Assembly: GCF_009935845.1 (NCBI RefSeq)
Contig: NZ_QWEK01000006.1
Location: 124,001 to 188,000 of the forward strand
From: Pseudoflavonifractor sp. 524-17
Lineage (GTDB): Bacteria > Bacillota > Clostridia > Oscillospirales > Oscillospiraceae
Length of the DNA stretch: 64,000 nt
Reading direction: 5' to 3'
The notes below the pieces were generated by a model. That model did not search any database. It had not been told where the DNA came from and worked only from the letters and a program-made list of their open reading frames with translations. A program made the translations under genes and the position numbers. Of the stretch, positions 53,996 to 62,635 are shown one piece after another; the first letter of the stretch is position 1; each line of letters starts with the position of its first letter.

Positions 53996-56900
53996 TTATC
54001 TGTTTAATTCTCTGATCAACCCGCAGCCGTCGTCCGGGTTGGTAATGATGAGGTCGGCGTCGGTATCCGGAGTGGCGGCGGCGGCATCGCTGACGGCCTG
54101 AAACAGGTCGTCAAGGAGCTTGATATCCCCGGGGGCGGCGTTGCTCAGGGCAATGCGCAGGGTTCCTCCGCCGGGAAGGCGGAGATCCGAGATATCCAGG
54201 CTGTCGATGGTGCTGGTGGCGCCGCCCCGGATATATAAACTGGCCAGCCGGCGCAGCAGGGGGACCAGCCTGCGGGCACCGTCGCCCCCGCTGAGCCGGA
54301 ACGTCCGGCTCTGGGGATCCAGCCAGCCCCGCTGGCTCTGCTCCGACAGGGTAATGAGCACATCGCCGGGCTGGGGATCGTAGGAGAAGGCGGCAAATCC
54401 GTTGAGGATAGCGTCAGGCCGCTCCGTCTGATCGGGGGTGCCCTGGTACAGGGCGTAGCCGGGGGTCTGGATGAGCTCCCGGATATTGTCCTTGATCTGC
54501 TGCTCCGGGACGCCAGCCAGCTGGAACTGGACGGTGTCAATCAGGCTGCCCACCGCGGCCGTGCCGGAGGTGTGCATGACATCGGATAGGACGGTTTTGA
54601 TCCGCTCATTTGGAATCTGTCCGCTCTCCCCCCACCCCCGCCGCCGGGCGCCGGCGGCGGTCATAAGGGAGTACCCGCCGGACAGGAGGCTGCTGCCGAG
54701 GGGAAGCGGGTTTTGCTGGCTGTAAAACACGCTGGGCAAGGTGTCGGCGGGGTCGCCGGACATCTGATAGGCCACCCAGACGCCGCTGTCCACCCCCTCC
54801 CGGAGGAGTGCTTCCAAAGTATCTTTGCCGGGGAGCATGGGCCAGCTGCGGTAGCAGAAGAAGGAGGACAGGAGCTGGGCGGCGGGGATCTTGTCACCGG
54901 CCTTAAAAAAGTAGTTGTCCCGCAGCTGGCCCAGCATCGCGGCGCCCAGCCGTCCGCCGGAGGGCACAAGGTCGCCGCTGTCTCCCATAATCTGCAATAC
55001 CTGATTGAACAGAGCCACATCGCCGTCGGCCACAGCCCGGAGCTCCTTGTGGCTCAGGCCCCCGGCGGCAGGGTAGTAGAGGTCGGTGTACAGCTCATAT
55101 ACGCTGGTGGTCAGGCCCATGTGCCGGTCCGCGTCCCGGCTGACAAAGTCGGGGTCGTTCAGCTTGGCGGGGGCAATCCCGTAGGCTTGGGGATTCTCTT
55201 TCAGGGTGTCAATGGCCAACACCTGGCGGGCGATGGTCTCAACCCGCTCCCGGATCTCCGTGGTGCGGGCGCTGTCCGCCCCCAATTCCAGCTGCTGGTT
55301 GGGGCGGGGATCCCTGACCTTGACTGTTTTGGGCGCCAGGAGAATGACCAGATTCTGGTGCTCCCGGGGGCGGCCGCCCCCCCGCTGGAGGATGAGTTCC
55401 ATGGGGTCGATCTCCTGGGCGTCGGGGGCGATGACGGCGAGGGTGGGCCGCTCCTGGTGGTCAGGGATGTCCTCGGGATAGCGCACGCCGGCCTCCACCC
55501 GGAAGGCGGAGACATTGCGCAGCAGCCCCTGGGCTACGGTACACAGCTTCTGCTTCACCCGGCGCTCGTCAATGGTCTGGCGGATCATGGCCAGGACGCT
55601 GTTGATGGTGGGATCCAGATGGGCGTAGTAGGTTCCGTCCTCATAGCGCAGGTAGAAAGCGCTCTCGGCGATCTCGTCCAGAGCGGTGCGCACCTGGGAG
55701 GGAGTGAGCGCGGGGGTGGCGGTCTGGAAGACGGCGTCCTGCTGAGAGACGCCGAATATCTTGGAGGAGCGCCCCTCCGCCCGGCCCACAAGACTGTTCA
55801 AAAAGACCACCTTCCAGGTCTTTTCGTACAGGGGCAGGCCGTCGGGATGGGGGTTGCGCTGGTCGGCGCGCTGGGCGTTGCTCAGGCCGCTGCGCAGGCT
55901 GTGGGAGTCGGCGCTGCCCACATCGGCGTTTAACACCTGGCGCAGGTCGGCGCTGGCGGTGCGGCCCAGCAGCTCGTTGACGATGGCGTTGTTGTGCAGA
56001 TCGATGTCGCTGACGTGGATGAGGGGGACAGGTACGCGCCGGTTCCAGATGCTGCGCACCGTCATGGCCAGCACCCGCAGCACCCCCCGGGTGCCCTGGA
56101 AATATTCCGCCTGGGCCAGCTTATTGTTGAGAAAGTCGATTAAAGTGGGGTGGAAGGGGTAATTGGCGGCCATACGGCTGTGGAAACGGGGGTTGGCGGC
56201 CTCCTCCGGCAGGGCGGCGGAGTTGCGCCGGTACAGGGCGGCGTATTCCTCCGCAGCGGACTGAGCCGCCTTGGGATCAACGGAGTCAAACAGGCGCTTG
56301 GCCAGTACGGAGGCGATCTCGCTGGCCTGGACGGGGGTGACGGCGGTGGCGTCGCGCATCACCACGCTGGTCACGCCCCGGACGGCCTGCTCCGCCAGGG
56401 CGGCGGCGTCGTCCTGGTGGATGTCCCCAGCGCCGATCTGGTTGAGCAGCTGGGTGAGATGCTCTGTATGGCGGGAGAAGGCGTCCGCCGCTCCGGCCAG
56501 AGTGACAATGAGAACGACACCGGTGTGCTGCTTGGCGTAGCCGTTGAGGGACATAAGAAAGGCGGCCAGCTGGTCCGCCCCCTGATCGGGGACGGCCACC
56601 TCCAGCCGGGCGGCGTATTGGGCCAGCTCGTCCAGCATGATAAGGACCTTTCTGCCCCCCAGAACGGTGTCCAAAAAGTGCTTTCCGGGGGCGGCAAAGG
56701 ACTCCGCCTGGGCCTTTACCTGGCGATAGAGGGCCTCTCCGCCGATCTGATAGGCCAGCTCTCCCCACAAGGTATAGGGGATCAGCCGGTCTCCCTGGGT
56801 GCGGCTGACGGGAATCTCATCCCCGGCGATGCCGGCTACAACGATACTTCCGGGGGCAGGCAGGTACTGTGCTGGAAGAATGTCCTGCGTCACGCCGGCC

Positions 56901-57232
56901 AGCTCCGTGCCCCGGCTGGCGATGTGGACGCAGGCGATGAGACAGTGGGTTTTGCCGCCGCCGAAGGCGGTCTCCAGACGGTAGATGGAGGGGGCGGCGG
57001 CGTCGCCGGCCAGCCGCCGGAACACGCTGGATACCGTCTGCTGCAGGCCCTGGGTAGGGTAGGTAGCGACGCGGAAGAATTCCTCCGCGTCGGTATAAAT
57101 AGAGTCAATATTGCCGGGGACGCCCCGATAATGCTGGATCACAGGGCCCAGGGCCGCAGTAAAGACCTCTGGGTTAAAGGTGCCTTGCAAAATACTTCCA
57201 CGAGGCGCACAGCTGTCCAAAACAGATTCCAT
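53996..57232 (-). CDS. DUF499-type P-loop ATPase (BrxC/PglY-like), first gene of the operon
   Basis: This 1078-residue protein has the Walker A variant TAFGGGKTH (88-96) and Walker B VLIMLDELAQYA (196-207), the pattern of the DUF499/COG1483 AAA+ ATPases to which, as I recall, BREX BrxC/PglY belongs. Further blocks are NYPFHPTLIDFLNNKLAQAEYFQGTRGVLRVLA and the C-terminal DSLDISDLRLPGGGTLRIALSNA. The ATG at 57232 is chosen for GAGGAG 8 nt upstream. A later frame start at 57295 has none. It is led by a strong promoter and heads the four-gene transcript. Confidence 0.9.
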   Translation of the reverse strand: MESVLDSCAPRGSILQGTFNPEVFTAALGPVIQHYRGVPGNIDSIYTDAEEFFRVATYPTQGLQQTVSSVFRRLAGDAAAPSIYRLETAFGGGKTHCLIACVHIASRGTELAGVTQDILPAQYLPAPGSIVVAGIAGDEIPVSRTQGDRLIPYTLWGELAYQIGGEALYRQVKAQAESFAAPGKHFLDTVLGGRKVLIMLDELAQYAARLEVAVPDQGADQLAAFLMSLNGYAKQHTGVVLIVTLAGAADAFSRHTEHLTQLLNQIGAGDIHQDDAAALAEQAVRGVTSVVMRDATAVTPVQASEIASVLAKRLFDSVDPKAAQSAAEEYAALYRRNSAALPEEAANPRFHSRMAANYPFHPTLIDFLNNKLAQAEYFQGTRGVLRVLAMTVRSIWNRRVPVPLIHVSDIDLHNNAIVNELLGRTASADLRQVLNADVGSADSHSLRSGLSNAQRADQRNPHPDGLPLYEKTWKVVFLNSLVGRAEGRSSKIFGVSQQDAVFQTATPALTPSQVRTALDEIAESAFYLRYEDGTYYAHLDPTINSVLAMIRQTIDERRVKQKLCTVAQGLLRNVSAFRVEAGVRYPEDIPDHQERPTLAVIAPDAQEIDPMELILQRGGGRPREHQNLVILLAPKTVKVRDPRPNQQLELGADSARTTEIRERVETIARQVLAIDTLKENPQAYGIAPAKLNDPDFVSRDADRHMGLTTSVYELYTDLYYPAAGGLSHKELRAVADGDVALFNQVLQIMGDSGDLVPSGGRLGAAMLGQLRDNYFFKAGDKIPAAQLLSSFFCYRSWPMLPGKDTLEALLREGVDSGVWVAYQMSGDPADTLPSVFYSQQNPLPLGSSLLSGGYSLMTAAGARRRGWGESGQIPNERIKTVLSDVMHTSGTAAVGSLIDTVQFQLAGVPEQQIKDNIRELIQTPGYALYQGTPDQTERPDAILNGFAAFSYDPQPGDVLITLSEQSQRGWLDPQSRTFRLSGGDGARRLVPLLRRLASLYIRGGATSTIDSLDISDLRLPGGGTLRIALSNAAPGDIKLLDDLFQAVSDAAAATPDTDADLIITNPDDGCGLIRELNR

Positions 57233-57346
57233 TTTCCGTTCTCCTCTCTGTCTCTGTATCACCCCGGCACAGCCCTGAAACCCACGCCTGCCCATGGGAC
57301 GGCCAACGTCTGATACACTGCTTCTAAAAAGGGCAGATCAAACTAT

Positions 57347-57375
57347 AGTATAACAAAAAGGCGGCGGCGGTTCAA
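57347..57375 (-). promoter_or_regulatory. Promoter of the DUF499 operon
   Basis: On the minus strand TTGAAC (57375-57370) and TATACT (57352-57347) are 17 bp apart, followed by about 115 nt of leader. It is the only strong promoter seen for the four genes. Confidence 0.8.
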
Positions 57376-57514
57376 CGATTTTCTGCCCTGGGGACACGTC
57401 CGTCTCATAAATCCCTGAATTTCTTATTGTTGGCGCCTCTTGATAGGACAAGGACAGAGCACACAGACGCCCTGGCTTTGAGAAGGACTGAAAAAACGTA
57501 TGTTCGACAAAGCG

Positions 57515-57543
57515 TTGACATCCGGTTTTGGATATACTACAAT
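57515..57543 (+). promoter_or_regulatory. Promoter of the SLOG gene
   Basis: A perfect TTGACA (57515-57520) and TACAAT (57538-57543) are separated by 17 bp. The ATG follows 42 nt later. Confidence 0.8.
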
Positions 57544-57584
57544 AAGAGCGTACAGAGAATTCGACGGAGAGGAGCGGGCCGCCT

Positions 57585-58124
57585 ATGGAGCCAACCAAGA
57601 CCTGCTGTTTTACCGGACACCGGCCGGAGAAGCTGCCCTGGCGGCGGGATGAGGAGGACCCCCGCTGCCTGTCCCTGAAGGCCCGGATCGTCCGCGCCCT
57701 GGAGGATGCCTATGAGGCGGGCTACCGGCATTTTGTCTGCGGCATGGCCCGGGGCGCGGACTTTTACTTCTGCGAGGCGGCGCTGGCGCTCCGCGCCCGG
57801 TTGGGCGGGGTCACGGTGGAGGCGGCTATCCCCTGTGAGGAGCAGGCCGCCCGCTGGCCGGAGGAGGACCGGGAGCGGTATTTCAAGCTGGTGGGCCAGT
57901 GCGACTTTGAGACCATGGTCCAGCGCAGCTATGACCGGGGCTGTATGCTCCGCCGCAACCGCTATATGGTGGACCGGTCCTCACGGCTCATCGCCGTGTA
58001 CGACGGGATGATGCTGGGGGGAACCATGTATACCCTGACCTATGCCATGAAGCAGCGGCTGGAGGTGGTGATTTTGGACCCCACAGAGGAGGGCAGGAGC
58101 AGAAAGCCCTTCTCCGCCGGCTAG
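57585..58124 (+). CDS. SLOG-domain protein (YpsA/DUF1273-like)
   Basis: This 179-residue Rossmann-like protein has CCFTGHRPEKLPW at the start and YRHFVCGMARGADFYFCEAALALR, which form the nucleotide-binding site of SLOG proteins. MMLGGTMYTLTYAMKQ closes the fold. Members bind nucleotides or NAD-like ligands and some serve in defence sensing, while YpsA affects cell division in Bacillus. It lies back-to-back with the DUF499 operon, which could be coincidence. GGAG lies about 10 nt before the ATG. Confidence 0.85.
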   Translation: MEPTKTCCFTGHRPEKLPWRRDEEDPRCLSLKARIVRALEDAYEAGYRHFVCGMARGADFYFCEAALALRARLGGVTVEAAIPCEEQAARWPEEDRERYFKLVGQCDFETMVQRSYDRGCMLRRNRYMVDRSSRLIAVYDGMMLGGTMYTLTYAMKQRLEVVILDPTEEGRSRKPFSAG

Positions 58125-58126
58125 CC

Positions 58127-58187
58127 GGGCCTTGTTTGAGAAATGGCACAATACCCGGCGGCGAGAGATTTTTTCGCCGGACAAAGT
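58127..58187. repeat. Partial inverted copy of the 165-bp repeat
   Basis: The sequence GGGCCTTGTTTGAGAAATGG and the following GGCGGCGAGAGATTTTTTCG are the complement of the right end of the repeat at 58195-59409. It lies head-to-head with that copy, 8 bp away, and starts just after the SLOG gene stop. Confidence 0.7.
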
Positions 58188-58306
58188 CTGGGGTTAGGCC
58201 TTGTTTGAAAAATGTCGAAACGCCCAAACGGCGGCTCTTTTTCCGCCATACTTTGCCGATTTTCCTTGAAATACATCCAGTATTCCTGCGTCAAATCGGC
58301 TTTGTC

Positions 58307-59347
58307 GTCCCTCTTACCTTTTGTGTTGCCGGCTCATAACTCCGGCAATTTTACGGATTGCCGATTGAAGTTCTAAATGAGCCATGATATAGTTTCATTA
58401 AGATTTTCAGCGGAGGGAGGTAGGAAAATGCTTGAAAAAACATATATAACACTATTAGGTACGATTCATTATTGGATTCATATGATTGATACTGATATTG
58501 CAACATTGGTGTTTTTGCCAGGGTTGACAGCAGACCATCGATTATTTGAAAAACAAATAGAATATTTCCAAGGTAAATACAACGTTTTTGTTTGGGACGC
58601 GCCTGCTCACGCAGCTTCGTGGCCATTTCAGTTTGACTTTGATCTTTTTGATAAGGTAAAGTGGTTAAATGGAATTTTTAAACAGGAAAACATAACAAGA
58701 CCTGTTATTGTAGGGCAATCCATGGGCGGTTATGTCGGGCAGACCTACGCCGAATTATATCCTGAGAATCTAAAAGGATTTGTTTCTATTGATTCGGCTC
58801 CATTGCAGAGAAAGTATGTAACCGGAATGGAACTTTGGTTATTAAAGCGAATGGAACCTGTTTACTTTTATTATCCCTGGAAATCCCTGTTAAAGTCTGG
58901 GACAAACGGAGTTGCGGTGTCAGAATACGGAAGAAAGCTAATGTATGAAATCATGATGGTATATGATGGAGACAAAAAGAGATATTCCCAGATAGCGGGT
59001 CATGGGTTCAAAATTCTTGCAAATGCCATGGAGGCGAATTTGCCGTATGAAATCAAATGTCCTGCATTGCTGATCTGTGGGGAACAGGATCACGCCGGTT
59101 CATGTATTCGGTATAATAAGGCATGGCACAAAAATACAGGTATTCCACTGGAATGGATTAAGGGCGCCGGACACAATTCAAACACCGATAAGCCGGAAAT
59201 CGTTAATCGGCTAATTGAAAGAGTAGTCAAGCAAATACAATAACAGACGGTCAAATTTATATCTGTTGTATAGAGAATCGTTTATTTTGGCACTTCGACG
59301 AAGGCTTTTGAAAATCAATCATTAGCAACACAAAAGGTAAAAGGGAT
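58307..59347. mobile_element. Transposase-less cassette carrying an alpha/beta hydrolase
   Basis: The 1,041-bp segment starts TCCCTCTTACCTTTTGTGTT (from 58308) and ends with the near-exact complement, AACACAAAAGGTAAAAGGGA (59327-59346): a terminal inverted repeat of over 20 bp. GCTTTGTC flanks it on both sides (58299-58306 and 59348-59355), an 8-bp target duplication. It is far more AT-rich than the window and holds one gene and no transposase. Such gene-carrying, transposase-free units are called mobile insertion cassettes and need a transposase from elsewhere. Confidence 0.85.
58428..59243 (+). CDS. Alpha/beta hydrolase
   Basis: This 271-residue protein has the alpha/beta hydrolase order: oxyanion region VFLPGLTADHRL, nucleophile elbow VGQSMGGYVGQTYAELYPE, acid residue ICGEQDHAGS and final histidine GAGHNSNTDKP. 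The substrate is unknown; esterase, lactonase or peptidase roles are open. The ATG at 58428 has GGAGGTAGG upstream. The strongly AT-biased codon use, unlike every neighbour, marks recent transfer. It is the only gene in its cassette. No strong promoter was recognised. Confidence 0.9.
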   Translation: MLEKTYITLLGTIHYWIHMIDTDIATLVFLPGLTADHRLFEKQIEYFQGKYNVFVWDAPAHAASWPFQFDFDLFDKVKWLNGIFKQENITRPVIVGQSMGGYVGQTYAELYPENLKGFVSIDSAPLQRKYVTGMELWLLKRMEPVYFYYPWKSLLKSGTNGVAVSEYGRKLMYEIMMVYDGDKKRYSQIAGHGFKILANAMEANLPYEIKCPALLICGEQDHAGSCIRYNKAWHKNTGIPLEWIKGAGHNSNTDKPEIVNRLIERVVKQIQ

Positions 59348-59415
59348 GCTTTGTCTGACGAAAAAATATCTCGCCGCTGAGCATATTGCCATTTTTCAAA
59401 CAAGGCCTAGATGAT

Positions 59416-59482
59416 AAGCGCCCCCGGGCGGGAGATGCGCGGCCGTTTTGCCGGCCTGCGCTCCGTCCGGGGGCGCTTTTTT
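59416..59482 (+). terminator. GC-rich terminator hairpin
   Basis: AAGCGCCCCCGG (59416-59427) pairs perfectly with CCGGGGGCGCTT (59467-59478), with inner GC pairing, and six T end it on the plus strand. On the minus strand it would form the 3' hairpin of the DUF4317 gene, without a T run. Confidence 0.8.
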
Positions 59483-59490
59483 GCAGGGAC

Positions 59491-60636
59491 TCAGGAATCG
59501 GAGCCGGGGGTGATGTGGATGTCCACGCCGTTGACCTGGACGGCCTCGTCAGCGCGGATAAGGATGTACTTGGCGCCGTCGATGATCCGGGTGGTTACCA
59601 GCTCCCCCCGCTCAGAGTTGACATGGATGACCACATCGGGGGTGCGCAGCTCCGTCTGCTTGGTGTCTACCAGATTTTTGGGGCTCAGGCTGGCGTCCTG
59701 GCCGAATTCCGCGTCGTACCGGGCCTCAAAGCCATCGGCGCGGTCGCCGGAGACGCCGCAGGCGTCCAGCACCTGCCGGACGGTGTCCTTGGAGATGACC
59801 AGGGGAGCCTCTTCCTTCAGCTCCTTGTGGACCTGAATCAGCCCGCACAGCTGATCCTGGACGGACTGGACCACCTGGAGGCTGCACTCCTCCCCCAGAC
59901 TGTCCGCCAGAATGGACTGAAAGGTCTCCTTCTGCTCCGCCGGAGGCATGGGGGCGGGAACATGAAAGACCGCGTCCACAAATTCCCGGTGGCTCTGGGC
60001 GGTGTCCCGGGAGTAGAAGAGGGCGCCGTAGAGATCGGCGGCGCGGCTGTTGAAAGCGGGGAAGAGGAAGCCCAGCTCCGGCGGGGAGACCATCCAATCC
60101 ACCTTCAGGTGGCCGAACTGGTTCTCGTGGGCCCGAAAGCTGAGGGCGGGCCGGGTCAGCTTCACAGGGCAGACGGAGCAGAGGAGATAGGTATAGACCT
60201 GATCCCCGGCGTCATCCCCGTCCAGGGCGCTGGCGGAGCGGCGGGGGACGTCGTAGACGTCCCGGACCAGGAGGATGAGGTAGTTCCCCTCCAGATCCAG
60301 GGTGCGGACGGCCGTCTGGAAAAAGGCCTGCACCGCTTCCTCGTCCTGAAGGGCGGAGTCGCGCAGGGCGGAGAGGAGCCGGTGCTCCGGGCTGTCCGCC
60401 ACCTGCTGGGTGGAGAATTCAATGTCGGTGAGGTTTTTCCCCAGCCCGCCGGACAGGGTCCGCCGCAGGGTGGCCAGGATCATCTCCCCCTCCTCCTGGC
60501 TCATCATGCCCAAGGACTGGTCAAACTGGGAGACAATCTCCTGCTTTTCGTTGACACAGCATCCCCGGATGTGGGTGATGCCGCTCTTGTCCGGCTTGAA
60601 GCGCCGGCGCAGTTCGGAAATTTCCTTTTCGTTCAT
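59491..60636 (-). CDS. DUF4317 family protein
   Basis: This 381-residue protein begins NEKEISELRRRFKPDKSGITHIRGCCVNEKQEIVSQFDQSLG, the typical opening of the DUF4317 family found almost only in Clostridia. Acidic, soluble and without membrane segments, it has no known activity. AGAGGA precedes the ATG at 60636 and the copy at 60676 of the short repeat lies 40 bp upstream, possibly affecting its promoter. Confidence 0.85.
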   Translation of the reverse strand: MNEKEISELRRRFKPDKSGITHIRGCCVNEKQEIVSQFDQSLGMMSQEEGEMILATLRRTLSGGLGKNLTDIEFSTQQVADSPEHRLLSALRDSALQDEEAVQAFFQTAVRTLDLEGNYLILLVRDVYDVPRRSASALDGDDAGDQVYTYLLCSVCPVKLTRPALSFRAHENQFGHLKVDWMVSPPELGFLFPAFNSRAADLYGALFYSRDTAQSHREFVDAVFHVPAPMPPAEQKETFQSILADSLGEECSLQVVQSVQDQLCGLIQVHKELKEEAPLVISKDTVRQVLDACGVSGDRADGFEARYDAEFGQDASLSPKNLVDTKQTELRTPDVVIHVNSERGELVTTRIIDGAKYILIRADEAVQVNGVDIHITPGSDS

Positions 60637-60675
60637 AGCGTCCTCTCTATTCTGCCGGTTTGAGGCGATAGATAT

Positions 60676-60840
60676 TAGGCCTTGTTTGAAAAATGTCAAA
60701 ACGCCCAAACAGCGGTTCTTTTTCCGCTGTACTGCGTTAAAAATGCTTGCAATACACAAAGTATTCCTGCGCATTTTTGCCTTGTTCAGCGAAAAAATTC
60801 CTCGCTGGTGGTGATTTCGCCATTTATCAAACAAGGCCTA
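60676..60840. repeat. 165-bp inverted-repeat element, intact copy
   Basis: It is bounded by TAGGCCTTGTTTGAAAAATG (60676-60695) and the complement of TAGGCCTTGTTTGATAAATG at the right end, 19 of 20 bases matching. Internal hairpins include AGCGG-TTCTTTTT-CCGCT. It is non-coding. Three other full or partial copies occur in the window. Confidence 0.85.
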
Positions 60841-60893
60841 GGTATGGTACCACTATACCACAGACCGGGGCGGAACGGAAGACGAAAGAAGGG

Positions 60894-62069
60894 TCAGGGG
60901 GTTTCATAAATGCCGTGGGGGGTATCCACATCGTTGATGCGCACGGCGGGGCGCAGCTGGGGCAGATATTCATCGGTGACAGCGGGGACATAGGCGATAT
61001 TCAGGCCCATAAAGGAAGAGGGATCCTCCGCGGTGTCCCAGAGGACAGCGCTCTGGTCCCAGTAGGTCTGGGTGTAGAAAATTTCATAATAGGGCTGGAT
61101 ATAGTCCGCCTCGGTGTCCTCGGTGGAGTAGTCCAGCTGGGTCCAGAGAATCACCGCCTGCTCCGGGCGCCGGGTGGGCACGCCGAAGTAGTTCCCGGCC
61201 CGGAAGAGCTCAACGGCCTCCTGCCGGGTGCGGATGGGGTAGCTTTCCTGGGAGGGCTCGCGGGGGAGGGGGAGGGAGAGAATGGCCTGGTCCTGGCTCA
61301 CGCGGATCCGGGAGAAGGAGAACCGGAGGAGGCGGTCGGAGAGGGAATCCCCCTCATAGGCGGGGAAATACCAGCTCGCGGTATGAGGCTCCCCGGCGAA
61401 GGTATAGTTTGTGGTGACAGAGGGCAGGAAGGCGGCATCAGGCATCAGGGCAGACAGGGGCGCCTGGGTGAAGGCGGGGTCGGAGCACTGGCTGTAGTCC
61501 AGAGAGATCCGACAGCGATCGGCGTGGACGGTCAGCCGGATGCCGTTGTCCAGCAGGTAGCCGGCAGTGGTGAGCAGGCCGGTGTCAATGGGGACGCGCT
61601 GGCGTACGGTGGTATGGAGCAGGTCAGCGTACTGCTGGGCGGCGGCGTCGCACTGGCCGAGGGAGAGGGGGAACTCCCGCCGGGGGAAGACCGGCAGCGT
61701 GTCAATCCCGTCTGTGGCGTCCCGGGTGGGGTTGTTGTCATAAAACTCCTCCGGATCCTTGACCGTAAGCCAGCCGTGGGAGTCGTCCCCCGGGGATACG
61801 GGGGCGGGCGTGGGACTGGGAGAGGCCGGAGGTGGGGCGGAGACCACCGGCGGACGGGCCACCCCGGCATCCAGTTGGAGCAGTCCCCACGCCCCGGCGC
61901 CAACAGCGGCAAGGCAGAGGACGGCCAGCACTAGCCGCAGGGTCAGGGGGGCGGGATGGGATCCGTCCAAGGCGGCGTCCACCCGGCGGCGGACCGCTTT
62001 AGGGCGGATCTGGGGCCATTCTTCCTCCAGGCCCAGTTCGTCCCAGAGACGGTGAGTGGGGTCACGCAT
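60894..62069 (-). CDS. Probable anti-sigma factor, membrane-anchored
   Basis: This 391-residue protein has a cytoplasmic N-terminus of about 45 residues (LWDELGLEEEWPQIRPKAVRRRVDAAL), one membrane helix (LRLVLAVLCLAAVGAGAWGLL), a Pro/Ser/Thr-rich linker and a 270-residue extracellular domain. It overlaps the ECF sigma gene by 8 nt, which strongly suggests a sigma/anti-sigma pair. The sensor domain was not recognised. It may sense envelope stress. Confidence 0.78.
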   Translation of the reverse strand: MRDPTHRLWDELGLEEEWPQIRPKAVRRRVDAALDGSHPAPLTLRLVLAVLCLAAVGAGAWGLLQLDAGVARPPVVSAPPPASPSPTPAPVSPGDDSHGWLTVKDPEEFYDNNPTRDATDGIDTLPVFPRREFPLSLGQCDAAAQQYADLLHTTVRQRVPIDTGLLTTAGYLLDNGIRLTVHADRCRISLDYSQCSDPAFTQAPLSALMPDAAFLPSVTTNYTFAGEPHTASWYFPAYEGDSLSDRLLRFSFSRIRVSQDQAILSLPLPREPSQESYPIRTRQEAVELFRAGNYFGVPTRRPEQAVILWTQLDYSTEDTEADYIQPYYEIFYTQTYWDQSAVLWDTAEDPSSFMGLNIAYVPAVTDEYLPQLRPAVRINDVDTPHGIYETP

Positions 62070-62610
62070 GGGAAAAGCCTCCTTTCTGAAGGGCCTTTTT
62101 CAGCCTGGCCCGGCCCCGGGCCAGCTTGGTTTTGGCGGTGGAGAGGTTGAGTCCCAGGCTCCGGGCGGCCTCATGAAGCGGTTGGCCCTCATAGTAGTAG
62201 CGCAGAAACAGGGATCGGTCTGGCTCCGGCAGGGCGTCTATGGCCTGGGCAAGGGCGGCGCTTCGCTCCCGGCGCTCCACAGCCTGCTGAGGAAGCACAT
62301 TCGGGTCGGCGGCGTCCTGGAGCAAGGGCAGAGCAGGGCCGGCGCGGCGGAGCTTGTCCACTGCCCTGTTCCGGGCAGCGGCGGCCAGCCAGGGCCGGAG
62401 AGAGCGATCCTCCTCCAGTGTGCCGGCGTGGGTCCAGAGGGAGAGGAAGACGTCGGCCACCACTTCCTCCAGATCCTCCCGGGGGAGGGTGGAGCCCATG
62501 ACCCGGCCGGCAACGGCGGCTACATAGCCGGTGTACTGCCGGATAGCGGCGTTGAGGGCGCTCCGCCGCCCAGCCTTGAGCTGGGAGATTAGTTTGGTGT
62601 CGTCAATCAC
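62062..62610 (-). CDS. ECF-type RNA polymerase sigma factor
   Basis: This 182-residue sigma-70 family protein has region 2 (QYTGYVAAVAGRVMGSTLPREDLEEVVADVFLSLW) and region 4 (LPEPDRSLFLRYYYEGQPLHEAARSLGLNLSTAKTKLARGRARLKK). The GTG at 62610 is chosen because AAGGAGG lies 8 nt upstream. A SigW-like promoter stands 26 bp upstream, so it probably drives its own operon. The last codons overlap the anti-sigma start. Confidence 0.93.
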   Translation of the reverse strand: MIDDTKLISQLKAGRRSALNAAIRQYTGYVAAVAGRVMGSTLPREDLEEVVADVFLSLWTHAGTLEEDRSLRPWLAAAARNRAVDKLRRAGPALPLLQDAADPNVLPQQAVERRERSAALAQAIDALPEPDRSLFLRYYYEGQPLHEAARSLGLNLSTAKTKLARGRARLKKALQKGGFSHA

Positions 62611-62635
62611 AGCAGCTACCTCCTTTCTGCCCCTA

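Larger units (their letters stand above)
57233..57584. other. Divergent promoter region of the DUF499 operon and the SLOG gene
   Basis: This 352-bp gap holds one promoter for each direction (57347-57375 minus, 57515-57543 plus). Between them (57376-57514) nothing recognisable was found, neither operator repeats nor an ORF with a ribosome site. Confidence 0.6.
58195..59409. repeat. 165-bp repeat, copy interrupted by an inserted cassette
   Basis: The left part (58195-58306) and the right part (59356-59409) together match the uninterrupted copy at 60676-60840. The ends are TAGGCCTTGTTTGAAAAATG and its complement. The middle TTCCGCC, GATTTTCCTTGAAATACATCC, TATTCCTGCGTC continues after the insertion with TGACGAAAAAATATCTCGCC. 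The cassette at 58307-59347 sits inside, with GCTTTGTC present on both sides. Confidence 0.85.

Noticed and set aside
57338-57598. 86-codon minus-strand frame before the SLOG gene
   Set aside because: It overlaps both divergent promoters, lacks a ribosome site and matches no family.
58428-59243. Hydrolase gene as part of the defence operon
   Set aside because: It lies on the other strand, beyond the SLOG gene, inside a separate AT-rich cassette with its own target duplication.
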